A stretch of 64,000 nucleotides of DNA from an uncultured Acetatifactor sp. (GCA_910584865.1 CAJUCE010000013.1:63403-127402), one strand, 5' to 3'; counted from the stretch's first letter, positions 22,680-32,979 are shown. The notes: generated from the letters alone by a model not told the origin. Numbers and translations: made by a program.

Positions 22680-25616
22680 ATGGAGCGAACAATTCTGAAA
22701 AGCACCCAATTTCAGCCGGGGATTTATGAGTTTTACGGAAGCGACGGTTTTCGGGCGGGAGCGGATAATATTGCGCTGGATTTTACAGGCGTTGTGCTGG
22801 AGGGCGGGTGTCACGGCGAAGAGAGGAAGATATTACCCGGAGACCTGCTGCTGAAGGAGCTGTACGATGTGGAATCCACAGATGAGGCAGAGCGGGCGCG
22901 GGTGGAAAAGCTTGGTTACTGCGGCATCGCCCTGCTGCTGAAGGGCGTGAAAAACGTCGTTGTCCGAGGGCTTACCGCCAGAGGATTCCGGATAGGCATC
23001 GCAGTGGTAGATTGCGAGAATATAACCATCGAGGATTGTATCCTTTCAGGCAATTTCCACGATCCTGAATGCGGATGGGACGAGCATGGCCCCGGCGGCG
23101 GAATACTGCTGTATCGTTCCGAAAACTGCGTGATCAGGCGCAATCGCGCCAATCAGGTGTGGAACGGCATTTATCTGAGAGAATCCCGGGGCAATGTAGT
23201 CATGCAGAACGATTTTTCCTTCGCTTCCAATATGTGCGTGAAAATGTGGAATGCTTCCCGCAATCTGATCGACGGAAATAATCTAAGCTGGGGACTGCGG
23301 ATTAAGCCCGGTGAGGTACATGCAAGGGATTCTGCGGGACTGCTGATGGATTCCGGGTGTGACTACAACAGAGTCTGCAATAATGACATTACCCACGGCG
23401 GCGACGGCATCTTTATCCGGGCACTGAACGGCTGGCAGTCCTGTCACAATCTGTTTGTAAACAATGACTGCTCCTACGCCAACAACAATGCCATAGAAGC
23501 ATGGTCCAATCACAATACCTATATCAGAAACAAGGCCAATGATTCCAGCTACGGTTTTTGGCTGGGAGGATCGGATTTTACGCTTCTATATGAGAACGAG
23601 GCCTGCCGGAACGGTATCCGGTTTGCCAATGCGCCGGAATTTTTCGGAACCTGCGGAATCGCTGTTGCCGGATCCGGAAATCATTTCAGGGTAATCGGCA
23701 ACAAGATCTGTGACAATCGCGGTCCGGGGATCGCAGTGCGCAACACGGTATCGGCTCCTGTATTTCACTGGATCCTGGAGGACAATGAGATCAGCCGCAA
23801 CCACAGCACGGGGCAATTTAAGGGGCATGGCATTTATATGAAAAATGCCGGGGACTTCCGGCTTTCAGGCAATGTATTTCAGGACAATGAGGGGGAGGAC
23901 ATATTTGACGACGGCAACGTGTTTGATGTGAGGATGCTGGAGGAGGGAAATTGTCCCATCCGGGTGTCCGGAACATTTCCTGCAGGTTTTGTGAAAGCAG
24001 GGGAAGCGCTGGAATACAGGGCCGCAGTGGAGACGCCGGCAGAGGACTATACGCTGCGCTGGACATTCGGCGACGGAACGGCCTCAGAGATGCAATGTCC
24101 TGTGAAAATCTACCGGAAACCGGGGAGTTATTACGCGGGAGTGACGGCCGCCAATTCCTGCAGGTCTGCCATGGATGGAGCAGTGATCTATGTCTGCCCG
24201 GAGGGAAGGGAATTATCCATTCAAAAGGCAGAGCTGACAGGAGACGGGGAAGGCGGAGAGATTTTGGAGAGCAGCTGCAGCAGAGTGAGGGCCTATTCTC
24301 ACAACGGAACCAGACGCGAACTGCGTTTTCAGATCGACGGCGTCTGGCTTGGAGATTTTGACAGTCTGGGGCTGTACCTGAGGCTTACCGCAAGCGCGGA
24401 TACGGATTGGGACAGAACAGTAAAATCGCCTGTGCTGACGTTGGTACAGGATGAAGAAAACTATATCACGGTGGTTCCTCAAATGTGCACGTCCGACGGC
24501 ATCTTTGCAGAGAAAACATGGGAGAAATGCGGACATCGCTTTTATTCCTTTCCCCTGGACAGCTCCGACACACAGTACAGGGTGGAAAAAAACGGCAGTC
24601 CCCAATGTATCAGAGAGATTCGCCTTACTATTCTCCATAAAAATCCGGGGAGGGTTGAGATTGAGGTGAACAGGCCCGTTCTCTACCGGGATGAGACAAA
24701 GCTTCGGGGAGAGAATATAGGAGACAATCCCTGCCGGGAATGGCTTGCCAGTCCGAGACTGACGGCCAGCCGTATGGAAGGAAACGATCCGGCGCAGATA
24801 CTGGATCCCTCCAACGGCTATGTATACAGTGCAACCAGATACTGGCATTCTCCGGAGGTAGGAGCCTGGGCGGGAATAGAATGGGATCAGCCCCATGATG
24901 TTTCCGGGATCGGCGTGGGAATTATGCCGGAGGAAGAGGATGGAGAATGGCAGGGACGGATACAATATTTAGAAGGAGAGCTGTGGCAGGATATCTGCAG
25001 CCGGAACCTGAATCCTTTGTGGAACGCGGTGTCTTTCCCGGCTATTCGGAGCACCGGTATCAGGATTTTGTTCGGAGAGAACTGCCCGAGACTCTATCGG
25101 CTTACAGCCTGCGGCAGAAAGGAGCCGATGACAGGCGACGTGTCCCTCAGGGCGATCCAGTGCAGGATCTTCATAGAAAGCGACGGCAGCAATTCGCTCA
25201 GCGATCTGGTGGTCCAGATATACCGCACGGAAAACAGGATGCCTGCAGGAACTCCCGTCATTTCCAGGGTTATCCCGAAGGAAAGTATTGTTTCAGGAAA
25301 AGTATGTACCATTCCATATGAGACGCAGCCTCTGTCCCAGGGGACTTATGCGGCGGTATTTACGCAGGAGAAGCTGGCGGCCTCCCGCACGGAAGGGGAA
25401 TACTACCGATTCTGCACCGCCTATGCCGGCCATGCCCAGTACAGCGGCGTGGGTACAGGAGGAACCTGGAAAGACGAGACGGATGTCTTCGGTACTTTAT
25501 GGATGCGGGTGGTGACGGACCGGGAAGTGCTCGACTATTCCCATGAAGGGGAAGGCGTGGGACCCAGGGCGGGGTTTACGGGATGTGAATACCGCTATCA
25601 GACCTTCACAATTTAG
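22680..25616 (+). CDS. Large right-handed beta-helix protein with PKD and discoidin-like parts
   Basis: Residues about 40-420 contain parallel beta-helix (NosD/pectate-lyase-like) repeats rich in N, I and G, such as RSENCVIRRNRANQVWNGIY. A PKD-like segment (WTFGDG) follows at about 425-505. A beta-sandwich resembling a carbohydrate-binding F5/8 type C domain lies at about 680-815. There is no signal peptide, so the enzyme is probably cytoplasmic, as are the other glycosidases of the operon. Beta-helix proteins of this kind are often polysaccharide lyases or hydrolases, but the catalytic residues are not identifiable by eye. Confidence 0.75.
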   Translation: MERTILKSTQFQPGIYEFYGSDGFRAGADNIALDFTGVVLEGGCHGEERKILPGDLLLKELYDVESTDEAERARVEKLGYCGIALLLKGVKNVVVRGLTARGFRIGIAVVDCENITIEDCILSGNFHDPECGWDEHGPGGGILLYRSENCVIRRNRANQVWNGIYLRESRGNVVMQNDFSFASNMCVKMWNASRNLIDGNNLSWGLRIKPGEVHARDSAGLLMDSGCDYNRVCNNDITHGGDGIFIRALNGWQSCHNLFVNNDCSYANNNAIEAWSNHNTYIRNKANDSSYGFWLGGSDFTLLYENEACRNGIRFANAPEFFGTCGIAVAGSGNHFRVIGNKICDNRGPGIAVRNTVSAPVFHWILEDNEISRNHSTGQFKGHGIYMKNAGDFRLSGNVFQDNEGEDIFDDGNVFDVRMLEEGNCPIRVSGTFPAGFVKAGEALEYRAAVETPAEDYTLRWTFGDGTASEMQCPVKIYRKPGSYYAGVTAANSCRSAMDGAVIYVCPEGRELSIQKAELTGDGEGGEILESSCSRVRAYSHNGTRRELRFQIDGVWLGDFDSLGLYLRLTASADTDWDRTVKSPVLTLVQDEENYITVVPQMCTSDGIFAEKTWEKCGHRFYSFPLDSSDTQYRVEKNGSPQCIREIRLTILHKNPGRVEIEVNRPVLYRDETKLRGENIGDNPCREWLASPRLTASRMEGNDPAQILDPSNGYVYSATRYWHSPEVGAWAGIEWDQPHDVSGIGVGIMPEEEDGEWQGRIQYLEGELWQDICSRNLNPLWNAVSFPAIRSTGIRILFGENCPRLYRLTACGRKEPMTGDVSLRAIQCRIFIESDGSNSLSDLVVQIYRTENRMPAGTPVISRVIPKESIVSGKVCTIPYETQPLSQGTYAAVFTQEKLAASRTEGEYYRFCTAYAGHAQYSGVGTGGTWKDETDVFGTLWMRVVTDREVLDYSHEGEGVGPRAGFTGCEYRYQTFTI

Positions 25617-25652
25617 ACGAGTATAGACTCAATAACGAAAAGAGTGGCAGAC

Positions 25653-27497
25653 ATGCTTATAAAAAACAGATTTGAAATGCTTACAACAAATGAAATCGCG
25701 CCTGCCGGCTGGCTGAAGCGGCAGCTGGAAATCCAGGCCAGGGGGCTGTCGGGCAATCTGGACAAAATATGGCCGGATGTGCGGGACAGCCGCTGGATCG
25801 GCGGAGACAGGGACGGGTGGGAGCGGGTACCCTATTGGCTGGACGGATTCATACCTCTGGCATGGCTTCTGGACGACGAGGATATGAAGGTCCGGGCGAA
25901 AAAATATATCGACGCCATCATCGAACGGCAGCAGCCGGACGGGTGGATTTGTCCCTGCGAGGACGGCGAGCGGAAGCGGTATGATATGTGGGCCCTGTTC
26001 CTCATCGGCAAGGTATTGGTTTTGTATTATCAGTGCAGCGGAGACGAGAGAATAGAAGAGGTGCTTTATAAGGCATTCCGCAATTTCCGGGAACATATCA
26101 ACAGAAATACGCTTTTCAACTGGTCGGCCACCAGATGGTATGAGGCGCTGATTCCCATTTACTGGCTGTATGAACGCCGGCCGGAAAAATGGCTGATTGA
26201 TCTGGCGAATCTGCTCTATGTGGAGGGTACGGATTACAGGAAATTGTACCGGATATTTCCCATGGACAAAGTGGAAAAGGGAAAGTGGAGTTTCACCGAG
26301 CATGTGGTCAATACGGCCATGGCACTGAAGGCAGAGGCGCTGTATTCCCGTATCAGCGGCCAGGATCCGGAGGAGCTGGCTAATCTGATGCTGGATGTGC
26401 TGCTCTGCAAGCATGGTATGGCGGCGGGGCACTTTACCGGGGACGAATGTCTGGCGGGAGTCTCCCCCATACAGGGCAGCGAATGCTGCGGTGTGGCGGA
26501 GGCCATGTATTCCTACGAGCATCTCCTGGCAGTCAGCGGGAATCCGGTGTGGGGGGATTATCTGGAGCGGCTGGCCTACAATGCCTATCCTGCTACGGTG
26601 AGTCCGGACATGTGGACGCATCAATATGACCAGATGACCAACCAGCCCCAGTGCCGCAATATTCCGAAAGAGGAGGCACATTACCTTACAAACGGGGGAG
26701 AGTCCAATCAGTTCGGGCTGGAACCCAACTTCGGATGCTGTACTGCCAACTTTAATCAGGCATGGCCCAAGTTTGCCCTGTCTGCCTTTATGAAATCCGA
26801 AAAAGGCATTGCCGTCACGCTCATCACCCCGGCCAGGGTCAGGGTAACCATAGAAGGTACGGCAGTGGAAGTAGAGACCGTTACGGATTACCCCTTTGAT
26901 TCCAGTGTTATGTTCATTGTCCGCCCCGAAAGACCGGTGACTTTTGAACTGGCGGTGCGGGTGCCGGGATGCGCAAAGTCGGCGGATATAGACGGCGGGG
27001 CTGTCCTCCCGGGTTCCTTCCATACTATAAGCCGGGAATGGAAAGAGGAGACAAAGATCTCAATGAGTATGGAATTTGAGGCAGAGTTTCGTGCTCGTCC
27101 TAACGATCTGGTGGCACTTTGGAGAGGGCCGCTGCTCTACAGTGTGGCCATAGACGAGAAATGGGTTCCTGCAGAATACTGCAGAGACGGTGTGGAACGG
27201 AAGTTTCCTTACTGCGACTATGAAATTTTTCCCATGAGCAAGTGGAATTACGCTTTTTGCAGTACAGATGTGACCTATCACCAAAACCAGGTGGGAGAGA
27301 TTCCCTTCGATCCCGTCAGGCCGCCGGTCCATATCATGGCCAGGGCAAAAGAGATACCCTGGAAGATCAGTCAGTGGGGCGTATGTGAGGCAAGCCCCGC
27401 GGACCGCAGGCCCCTGGGGGAGGCGGAGGAGATCAGGATGATTCCCTACGGCTGCACCGATATCCGCATGACGGAACTTCCGATGCTTCCTTCATAG
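25653..27497 (+). CDS. GH127-like beta-L-arabinofuranosidase (DUF1680)
   Basis: This 614-residue protein follows the glycoside hydrolase family 127 pattern: an all-helical barrel with WVPYW-type substrate-loop segments, then a beta-sandwich. The zinc/catalytic signature appears as Glu277-x-Cys279 in SECCGVAE and Cys362-Cys363 in FGCCTAN, matching the Glu/Cys set of family 127. These enzymes release beta-L-arabinofuranose and act on short oligosaccharides in the cytoplasm. ATG 25653 is preferred; a GTG at 25644 is possible. The exact substrate is inferred. Confidence 0.82.
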   Translation: MLIKNRFEMLTTNEIAPAGWLKRQLEIQARGLSGNLDKIWPDVRDSRWIGGDRDGWERVPYWLDGFIPLAWLLDDEDMKVRAKKYIDAIIERQQPDGWICPCEDGERKRYDMWALFLIGKVLVLYYQCSGDERIEEVLYKAFRNFREHINRNTLFNWSATRWYEALIPIYWLYERRPEKWLIDLANLLYVEGTDYRKLYRIFPMDKVEKGKWSFTEHVVNTAMALKAEALYSRISGQDPEELANLMLDVLLCKHGMAAGHFTGDECLAGVSPIQGSECCGVAEAMYSYEHLLAVSGNPVWGDYLERLAYNAYPATVSPDMWTHQYDQMTNQPQCRNIPKEEAHYLTNGGESNQFGLEPNFGCCTANFNQAWPKFALSAFMKSEKGIAVTLITPARVRVTIEGTAVEVETVTDYPFDSSVMFIVRPERPVTFELAVRVPGCAKSADIDGGAVLPGSFHTISREWKEETKISMSMEFEAEFRARPNDLVALWRGPLLYSVAIDEKWVPAEYCRDGVERKFPYCDYEIFPMSKWNYAFCSTDVTYHQNQVGEIPFDPVRPPVHIMARAKEIPWKISQWGVCEASPADRRPLGEAEEIRMIPYGCTDIRMTELPMLPS

Positions 27498-27573
27498 GAG
27501 AATGGAAATGCGGACAGAGCAATAATCAGACATATGACGAACAGGAGGTGGTAGCATAAGCTCAGTCAATTTT

Positions 27574-28101
27574 ATGGAACGGACGAATTCCATGCAGATT
27601 CAGTGGAGATATGTGCTTCGCCGCACAGGGGCTTATATTGCGGACGCTTTGCTGGTGTATGCCATGGTACGGGTAATGAAAGAAGCCGTCCCGGATCTGC
27701 CGGCAGATATGGCGGGGGCCATGCTTTTCCAGAATGTGATTTTCGCGCTGTATGCCATAATTCTTACCACATTGCTGCGGGGAAGAACTTTTGGAAAAAT
27801 GATTTTCCGTCTGAGGGTGGTGCGTTCTGACGGCGGCAGGGCGTCCTTCCTGCATATCGTTGTAAGAGAGTTTACCGGGAGATTCCTGTTTGAAGCAAGT
27901 AATCTGATATTGCTGGCCCTGTTTGAATATCTGGGGGTGCTGGAGGGATTTTTGGAGTATTGCGCCTCCTTTCCGGGAGGAATCCTCCTGTATTATCTGG
28001 TAAGTCTGCCCTGGATTTTGGTGATATCCTTCTCGAGGGTGATGCTGTATCGGGACCACCTGGCCATACATGACCGGATATCCGGAACAAAAGTAATATA
28101 G
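27574..28101 (+). CDS. RDD-family membrane protein
   Basis: This 175-residue protein contains RRTGAYIADALLVYAMVR near the start and GKMIFRLRVVRSDGG in the middle, the two conserved parts of RDD proteins, with about four membrane segments. RDD proteins are small transporters or regulators of unclear function. The best ribosome-binding site (GGAGGTGG, 27544) is positioned for an in-frame ATA at 27556, not for the ATG at 27574. Its place within a sugar operon suggests a helper membrane role. Confidence 0.75.
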   Translation: MERTNSMQIQWRYVLRRTGAYIADALLVYAMVRVMKEAVPDLPADMAGAMLFQNVIFALYAIILTTLLRGRTFGKMIFRLRVVRSDGGRASFLHIVVREFTGRFLFEASNLILLALFEYLGVLEGFLEYCASFPGGILLYYLVSLPWILVISFSRVMLYRDHLAIHDRISGTKVI

Positions 28102-28182
28102 TAACATTTATCAAGCTCATGATTTCCAAGGCGGAAATGTTGCCGCGGAAAATATGAAATACAAAAAAGGAGAGGATGAAAA

Positions 28183-29679
28183 ATGAAGAAAAAGAAAATG
28201 CTGGCGTTGATTCTTACGGTTACCACGCTTATAGCGGCTCTCGGCGGCTGCGGAGGCAGTCCTGACGCAGGGGGAAACTCTCAGGCAGGGGGTGGGGGAA
28301 GTTCTACGGCTGCGGGAGAGGGTTCGGACCAGGCAGATGCAGGGAGCGATTCTCAGACAGCGGATGCGGGCGGGAGCAAGGATCCTATCACCCTGACATG
28401 GCAGTATAACGCCACAGTGGACGTAGCGCCCTATGTGGATGCGTTTACCAAATCCTACGAAGAAAAGACCGGTATTCCGGTTAAAATCGAGATGACTGCC
28501 ACAGGCGAGGACTGGCTGGATACCACGAAGACAGCAGTAGCCGCGGGTGTGGGACCGGATATCTGGAATATGGACGTGAACTGGATGTCTTCCTGGAAGG
28601 ATACGGTGATCCAGCCCGTGAGCAATTATCTGGATCCGGAAGTGTTCGACGGCTATGTGCCTCAGGGCATTGACCTGTGGAAATCAGGTGATGATTACTA
28701 TGCGCTTCCTGTTACATTTTCCGTGGTTGCTTTTGTGTACAATAAGGATCTGACAGACGAAATCGGCCTTGACATGAGCAAGACATGGACCTTTGAGGAG
28801 TTTGAATCCTATCTGGCAACTGCGGAAGCTTATCTGAAGGACAAGACCGTGGAATATACCGACGGTGAGAGCTATCCCTATTATCTGCTTGGCGCCAACC
28901 ATACCATGTATTACTGGTGGCTGCTGGTGGGAGTGTACGGCGGAACCCCTCTGTGCGATACCAACAATATTGCCCAGGAGGCATTTGTAAACGGCATCCT
29001 GAAAATCGCCGAATGGCGTTCCAAGGGATACAGCGCGCAGCAGGTTAATCCGGGCGGAACACAGGCAGCATTCAGCGACGCCTGCAATGTACTGTTCTGG
29101 CCCACCGGCGACTGGACCATCACAGGCCTGACAAGGCTGCCCCTGGGTATAGAGAGCGAACCGCTGCCCCTGAATGTGAATTATGCATCTATCGCAGCCC
29201 CTCTGGGACAGGACGGAAAATCTCACACCGAGGTTTACAACCAGGGTATGGTTATGAACAAGAATCTGGAAGGAGAGAAGGCCAAAGCGGCAGCCGAATT
29301 TATCAAGTACATGACAGTGGATGTATGGCGTGAAGTATACGGGCCGGATACCTATAATTATTGTCTGCCCGGCAAGACGGATCTGCTGGCTGAGTATCCC
29401 ACATGGCTGCCGGAAGAACAGCATGGCATCGGGTTCCTTGATACCCTTGAGAAGGGCATCATCCATTCCCCGGACTATCAGGCAGGCGGAATCGATCTGA
29501 CATCCTCCGTGCATAACGTATTGGAGGCCGCATATGCAGAGGTGGAAGCAAACGGATATGACGAGGCGGCTCTGCGCGCAATGATCACGGAGAAACTGGA
29601 AGCCGAGCAGGCGCTGATCAATGTCCAGCTGGAAGAAAATGAGATTGAACTTGACAATCCGGACGCGAAAGTAAAATAA
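28183..29679 (+). CDS. ABC transporter sugar-binding lipoprotein
   Basis: The signal peptide ends in a lipobox (LGGC, Cys23), and a 45-residue Gly/Ser/Ala/Asp linker tethers the mature protein to the membrane. The domain WQYNATVDVAPYVDAFTKSYE begins a family-1 extracellular solute-binding fold with a C-terminal lobe near DVWREVYGPDTYNY. It captures oligosaccharides for the permeases downstream. Length (498 aa) is normal. An AGGAGAGGATG site precedes the ATG. Confidence 0.92.
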   Translation: MKKKKMLALILTVTTLIAALGGCGGSPDAGGNSQAGGGGSSTAAGEGSDQADAGSDSQTADAGGSKDPITLTWQYNATVDVAPYVDAFTKSYEEKTGIPVKIEMTATGEDWLDTTKTAVAAGVGPDIWNMDVNWMSSWKDTVIQPVSNYLDPEVFDGYVPQGIDLWKSGDDYYALPVTFSVVAFVYNKDLTDEIGLDMSKTWTFEEFESYLATAEAYLKDKTVEYTDGESYPYYLLGANHTMYYWWLLVGVYGGTPLCDTNNIAQEAFVNGILKIAEWRSKGYSAQQVNPGGTQAAFSDACNVLFWPTGDWTITGLTRLPLGIESEPLPLNVNYASIAAPLGQDGKSHTEVYNQGMVMNKNLEGEKAKAAAEFIKYMTVDVWREVYGPDTYNYCLPGKTDLLAEYPTWLPEEQHGIGFLDTLEKGIIHSPDYQAGGIDLTSSVHNVLEAAYAEVEANGYDEAALRAMITEKLEAEQALINVQLEENEIELDNPDAKVK

Positions 29680-29691
29680 AGCACTGATACA

Positions 29692-29728
29692 GGATATGGC
29701 ATTTTCGCCTGCCGGAAATGCCATATCC
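29692..29728 (+). terminator. Strong intercistronic hairpin after the binding-protein gene
   Basis: GGATATGGCATTT and AAATGCCATATCC form a perfect 13-bp stem around an 11-base loop, followed by TTTCT. Hairpins here usually stabilise the upstream mRNA or partly terminate, giving more binding protein than permease. Confidence 0.75.
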
Positions 29729-29778
29729 TTTCTAAAAACACACATACGACAGTCTCCTGCCAGAAAGGGGTGTTGATC

Positions 29779-30732
29779 TTGCAGAATAAACCCGGAAAAA
29801 CAAAAAAGCACAGGAAGATGACACGTCTGGAAAGAAATAATCTTTTCTGGGGATATTTATTCCTGGGACCGAATATTATTTACCTTATTTTTTGGACATT
29901 CCTTCCGATATTGTTTGCATTTCTTCTTTCATTTACAAACTATGACATGCTCCAGCATGATATCATGAAAGGATTTCAGTCAGGGGCAAAGTTTGTCGGT
30001 CTGAAAAATTACATGCTTGTATTAAAGAACCCGATCTTTGTCCGGTCGGTGTGGCAGACCATTTATTTTGCGGTTCTGTCCGTATTTATAACGAATGTAA
30101 TCGGCCTGGTGTTGGCTCTGATCGCCCATAATTCCAAGGGAAAAGGGTTCTTTCGGGTAGCGTACTTTATCCCGAATATTACAACGCTTACGTCATTGAT
30201 CATTATATTTGACGCGCTGTTTCGGCCGGATACCATTGTCACGGATTTTCTGGCAATGTTCGGCCTGCCGCAGGTGGTATGGAGGATTACGCCGGGGTAT
30301 GCAATGAATCTGGCCATTATCATGTCGGTCTGGGCCGGGGCGGGATATAATATGCTGATCTATCTTGCAGGCTTGCAGGAAATTCCCCAGGAGGTGTATG
30401 AAGCGGCAGCTCTGGACGGCACATCGCGCCCGAAGCAGTTTTTCCATATTACGCTGCCTCTGCTTACCAACAAGACATTCTTTTTGTTTGTTACGGGCTT
30501 TATCGGCTCTCTGCAGGTATATGACATGGTGCAGATCCTGGCTGATTTCGGAGAGAAGCCTCAGGTGGGCGGTCCGGACGGCAGCCTGTGGACGGTAGTC
30601 TATTATATTTACAATGTGGGCTGGACACAGAATAAGATGGGACGGGCGGCCGCGGCTTCGTTTATCCTGTTCCTGATTATCATGGTCTTTACCATTATCC
30701 AGCGGAAACTGTTTAAAGACCAGACCTATTGA
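29779..30732 (+). CDS. Sugar ABC transporter permease, MalF type
   Basis: Six membrane segments and the cytoplasmic loop motif EEVYEAAALDG-like sequence (QEVYEAAALDGTSRPKQFFHITLPLL) identify a MalF-type permease. The TTG at 29779 is best placed behind AAGGGG; GTG 29770 is an alternative. It pairs with the next permease and the ATPase to import an oligosaccharide. Confidence 0.9.
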   Translation: MQNKPGKTKKHRKMTRLERNNLFWGYLFLGPNIIYLIFWTFLPILFAFLLSFTNYDMLQHDIMKGFQSGAKFVGLKNYMLVLKNPIFVRSVWQTIYFAVLSVFITNVIGLVLALIAHNSKGKGFFRVAYFIPNITTLTSLIIIFDALFRPDTIVTDFLAMFGLPQVVWRITPGYAMNLAIIMSVWAGAGYNMLIYLAGLQEIPQEVYEAAALDGTSRPKQFFHITLPLLTNKTFFLFVTGFIGSLQVYDMVQILADFGEKPQVGGPDGSLWTVVYYIYNVGWTQNKMGRAAAASFILFLIIMVFTIIQRKLFKDQTY

Positions 30733-30744
30733 AGGGGGAGTAAA

Positions 30745-31653
30745 ATGAAACGAAAAAAAGATATAAAGTCTCCTCAGGACAAAATGGATGCTTACAGGCG
30801 TTCGGCTATCGTATATAAGGTATTTACCGTTGCGTTTACCCTGGCGGCCGTTGTTCTGGCAGTGGTCACGCTTTATCCGTATTTCTTTTCCGTGATCGCA
30901 TCGTTGCGGAAGGGATTCAATATATATTCCTTCCGGTTCAAATTCAGTGACCTGACGCCCTATGCCTATGAGCGGATTCTGTTCGGGTTAAAGGACTATG
31001 AGACAGGGATCACCATATGGAAATGGATGCTGAATTCGCTGATTCTGTCGGCCTCCACCACATTGCTGACACTGCTGTTCTCCTCCATGGGCGGTTACGC
31101 TCTGGCGAGAATCGAATTTGCCGGGAAGAAGGCATGGTTTGCCGCTATTTTGGCAGTGATGATGATTCCGGGGCAGATTACGCTGGTGCCCAAGTATATC
31201 ATGATTGTGCGCGGCCTGGAATGGGGGAACAGCTATACCGGTCTGATTGTACCGTTTCTTTTCTCGGCATATTATACATTTATGATGAGGCAGTTTTTCC
31301 TGTCCTTTCCAAAGGAGCTGGAAGAGGCGGCCATTATGGACGGCATGGGGCGGATCGGCATTTTTGTAAAAATGCTTCTGCCATTATCCAGGGCGCCGCT
31401 TCTGGCAGCGGGAACGCTTCTGTTCATGGGTTCCTGGGGGTCCTATCTGTGGCCCAAGCTGTTGCTGCAGAAGCAGGAGATGTATCCTATTTCCGTGGGA
31501 ATGACGCTGATGATGAACTCCAAGTACAAAGCAGCGCCGTCCATACCGATTGCCGCAGCTATCATCACAATGCTGCCGCTTTTGATTCTGTTTATTATTT
31601 TTCAACGGTATTTTATGGAGTCCATCGCCAATACCGGTTCCAAGGGTGCGTGA
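30745..31653 (+). CDS. Sugar ABC transporter permease, MalG type
   Basis: The 302-residue protein has six membrane segments and the EAA motif ELEEAAIMDGMGRIGIFVKMLLP that docks to the ATPase. It starts 12 bases after the first permease behind AAGGGGGAG. It forms the heterodimeric channel with that protein. Confidence 0.9.
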   Translation: MKRKKDIKSPQDKMDAYRRSAIVYKVFTVAFTLAAVVLAVVTLYPYFFSVIASLRKGFNIYSFRFKFSDLTPYAYERILFGLKDYETGITIWKWMLNSLILSASTTLLTLLFSSMGGYALARIEFAGKKAWFAAILAVMMIPGQITLVPKYIMIVRGLEWGNSYTGLIVPFLFSAYYTFMMRQFFLSFPKELEEAAIMDGMGRIGIFVKMLLPLSRAPLLAAGTLLFMGSWGSYLWPKLLLQKQEMYPISVGMTLMMNSKYKAAPSIPIAAAIITMLPLLILFIIFQRYFMESIANTGSKGA

Positions 31654-31777
31654 GGGCTGCGGGGTAAAGGCGGGGATAATACGACGAAACAGAGGGGTTT
31701 GGTGTCAGTGCGCTGCGCAGCCTTAAGGCCCGGCACAAGCCTGTTATATGCAAAAGCAGCGCAGAAACGGGGTAAAA

Positions 31778-32884
31778 ATGGCTAAAATACAGATAAAAGA
31801 TTTGGTAAAAAGTTATGACGGAGAATACAAGGCAGTCAATAAGGTCAATCTGGAGATCGGGGACAATGATTTCTGCGTGCTGCTGGGGCCTTCCGGATGC
31901 GGAAAGACCACGTTGCTGCGCATGATCGCCGGGCTTGAGACCATAACGGACGGAGATATTTATATAGACGGAGTCCATATGAATAATGTGCTTCCCAAGG
32001 ACAGGGATATTGCTATGGTATTTCAGTCCTATGCCCTGTATCCTCATATGACGGTATATAAAAATATGGCTTTCGGACTGAAGATGAAAAAGGTCCCCCT
32101 GGACGAAATCGACAGGAGGATTCAGGACGCGGCAAAATATCTGGATCTGGAAGAGTACCGGGACCGGAAACCCAGGAATCTCTCCGGCGGACAGCAGCAG
32201 CGTGTGGCGCTGGGACGGGCGCTGGTAAAGAAGCCCAAGGTCTTTTTGATGGATGAGCCGCTGTCCAATCTGGATGCAAAGCTGCGGAATCAGACAAGGG
32301 AGACCATTGTGAGAATTCATGAAAATGCCGGTGCCACCACCATTTATGTGACCCATGACCAGGTGGAAGCCATGAGTATGGGAACGAAGATTGTCGTCAT
32401 GAATAAGGGGGTGGTGCAGCAGATCGGTTCTCCGGAGGAGATCTTTGAATATCCGGATAACATGTTTGTGGCAGGCTTTATCGGCTCCCCTTCCATCAAC
32501 TTTATCGAAGGGACTTATTCAAAGGGCGCCGTAACCTTCGGAGATACGAAATTCAAGGTGCTAAAAGACCAGGAGAAGGCCATGGATGCTTATGAGGGCA
32601 AAAATATCATCATGGGGATCAGGCCGGAATTCTTTGAAGATATGGCGGATATTCCGCAAAAGGAGGAGGATCTGAATCTGATCTCCATGAGAATCAATTT
32701 TGTGGAGCGGCTGGGATCTGAATCCATTATCAACGGATGCGTGAATGATCAAAAGGTGACGGCTAAAATCAGGCACACCCACAGATATGCTATCGACGAT
32801 CAGATCGATATCTGTGTAAAGGCGAAAAAAGTACTCTTTTTCGACAAAGAGACCCGTCAGGCCATTGGAAGGGAAATACGCTGA
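31778..32884 (+). CDS. Sugar ABC transporter ATPase, MsmK/UgpC type
   Basis: Walker A GPSGCGKTT, signature LSGGQQQR and Walker B VFLMDEPLSNLD are all intact in residues 36-165. The C-terminal 120 residues form the regulatory domain of the MalK/UgpC family (GIRPEFFED). It powers the two permeases. ATG 31778 behind ACGGGG gives 368 residues, the normal length. A dedicated ATPase in the operon is notable, since many Firmicutes share one MsmK. Confidence 0.92.
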   Translation: MAKIQIKDLVKSYDGEYKAVNKVNLEIGDNDFCVLLGPSGCGKTTLLRMIAGLETITDGDIYIDGVHMNNVLPKDRDIAMVFQSYALYPHMTVYKNMAFGLKMKKVPLDEIDRRIQDAAKYLDLEEYRDRKPRNLSGGQQQRVALGRALVKKPKVFLMDEPLSNLDAKLRNQTRETIVRIHENAGATTIYVTHDQVEAMSMGTKIVVMNKGVVQQIGSPEEIFEYPDNMFVAGFIGSPSINFIEGTYSKGAVTFGDTKFKVLKDQEKAMDAYEGKNIIMGIRPEFFEDMADIPQKEEDLNLISMRINFVERLGSESIINGCVNDQKVTAKIRHTHRYAIDDQIDICVKAKKVLFFDKETRQAIGREIR

Positions 32885-32911
32885 ATCGGGGAGGCGGGGC
32901 GGCCGTACTCT

Positions 32912-32979
32912 GGCAGGTACAGCCGGAAGCTCGTGGAGCGTACCCGGGCAGGTACAGCCGGGAGTTCGATTGTACCCGG
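32912..32979 (+). repeat. Two tandem hairpin repeats between ATPase and GH2 genes
   Basis: GGCAGGTACAGCCGG(A/G)AG(C/T)TCG occurs at 32912 and 32947, each followed by GTACCCGG. Each unit can fold through GGTAC/GTACC arms. It fills the 147-base gap before the next gene. Confidence 0.6.

Noticed and set aside
25629..27023. Minus-strand ORF (464 codons) opposite the GH127 gene
   Set aside because: It mirrors a well-supported enzyme gene; the composition is typical of an antisense shadow.
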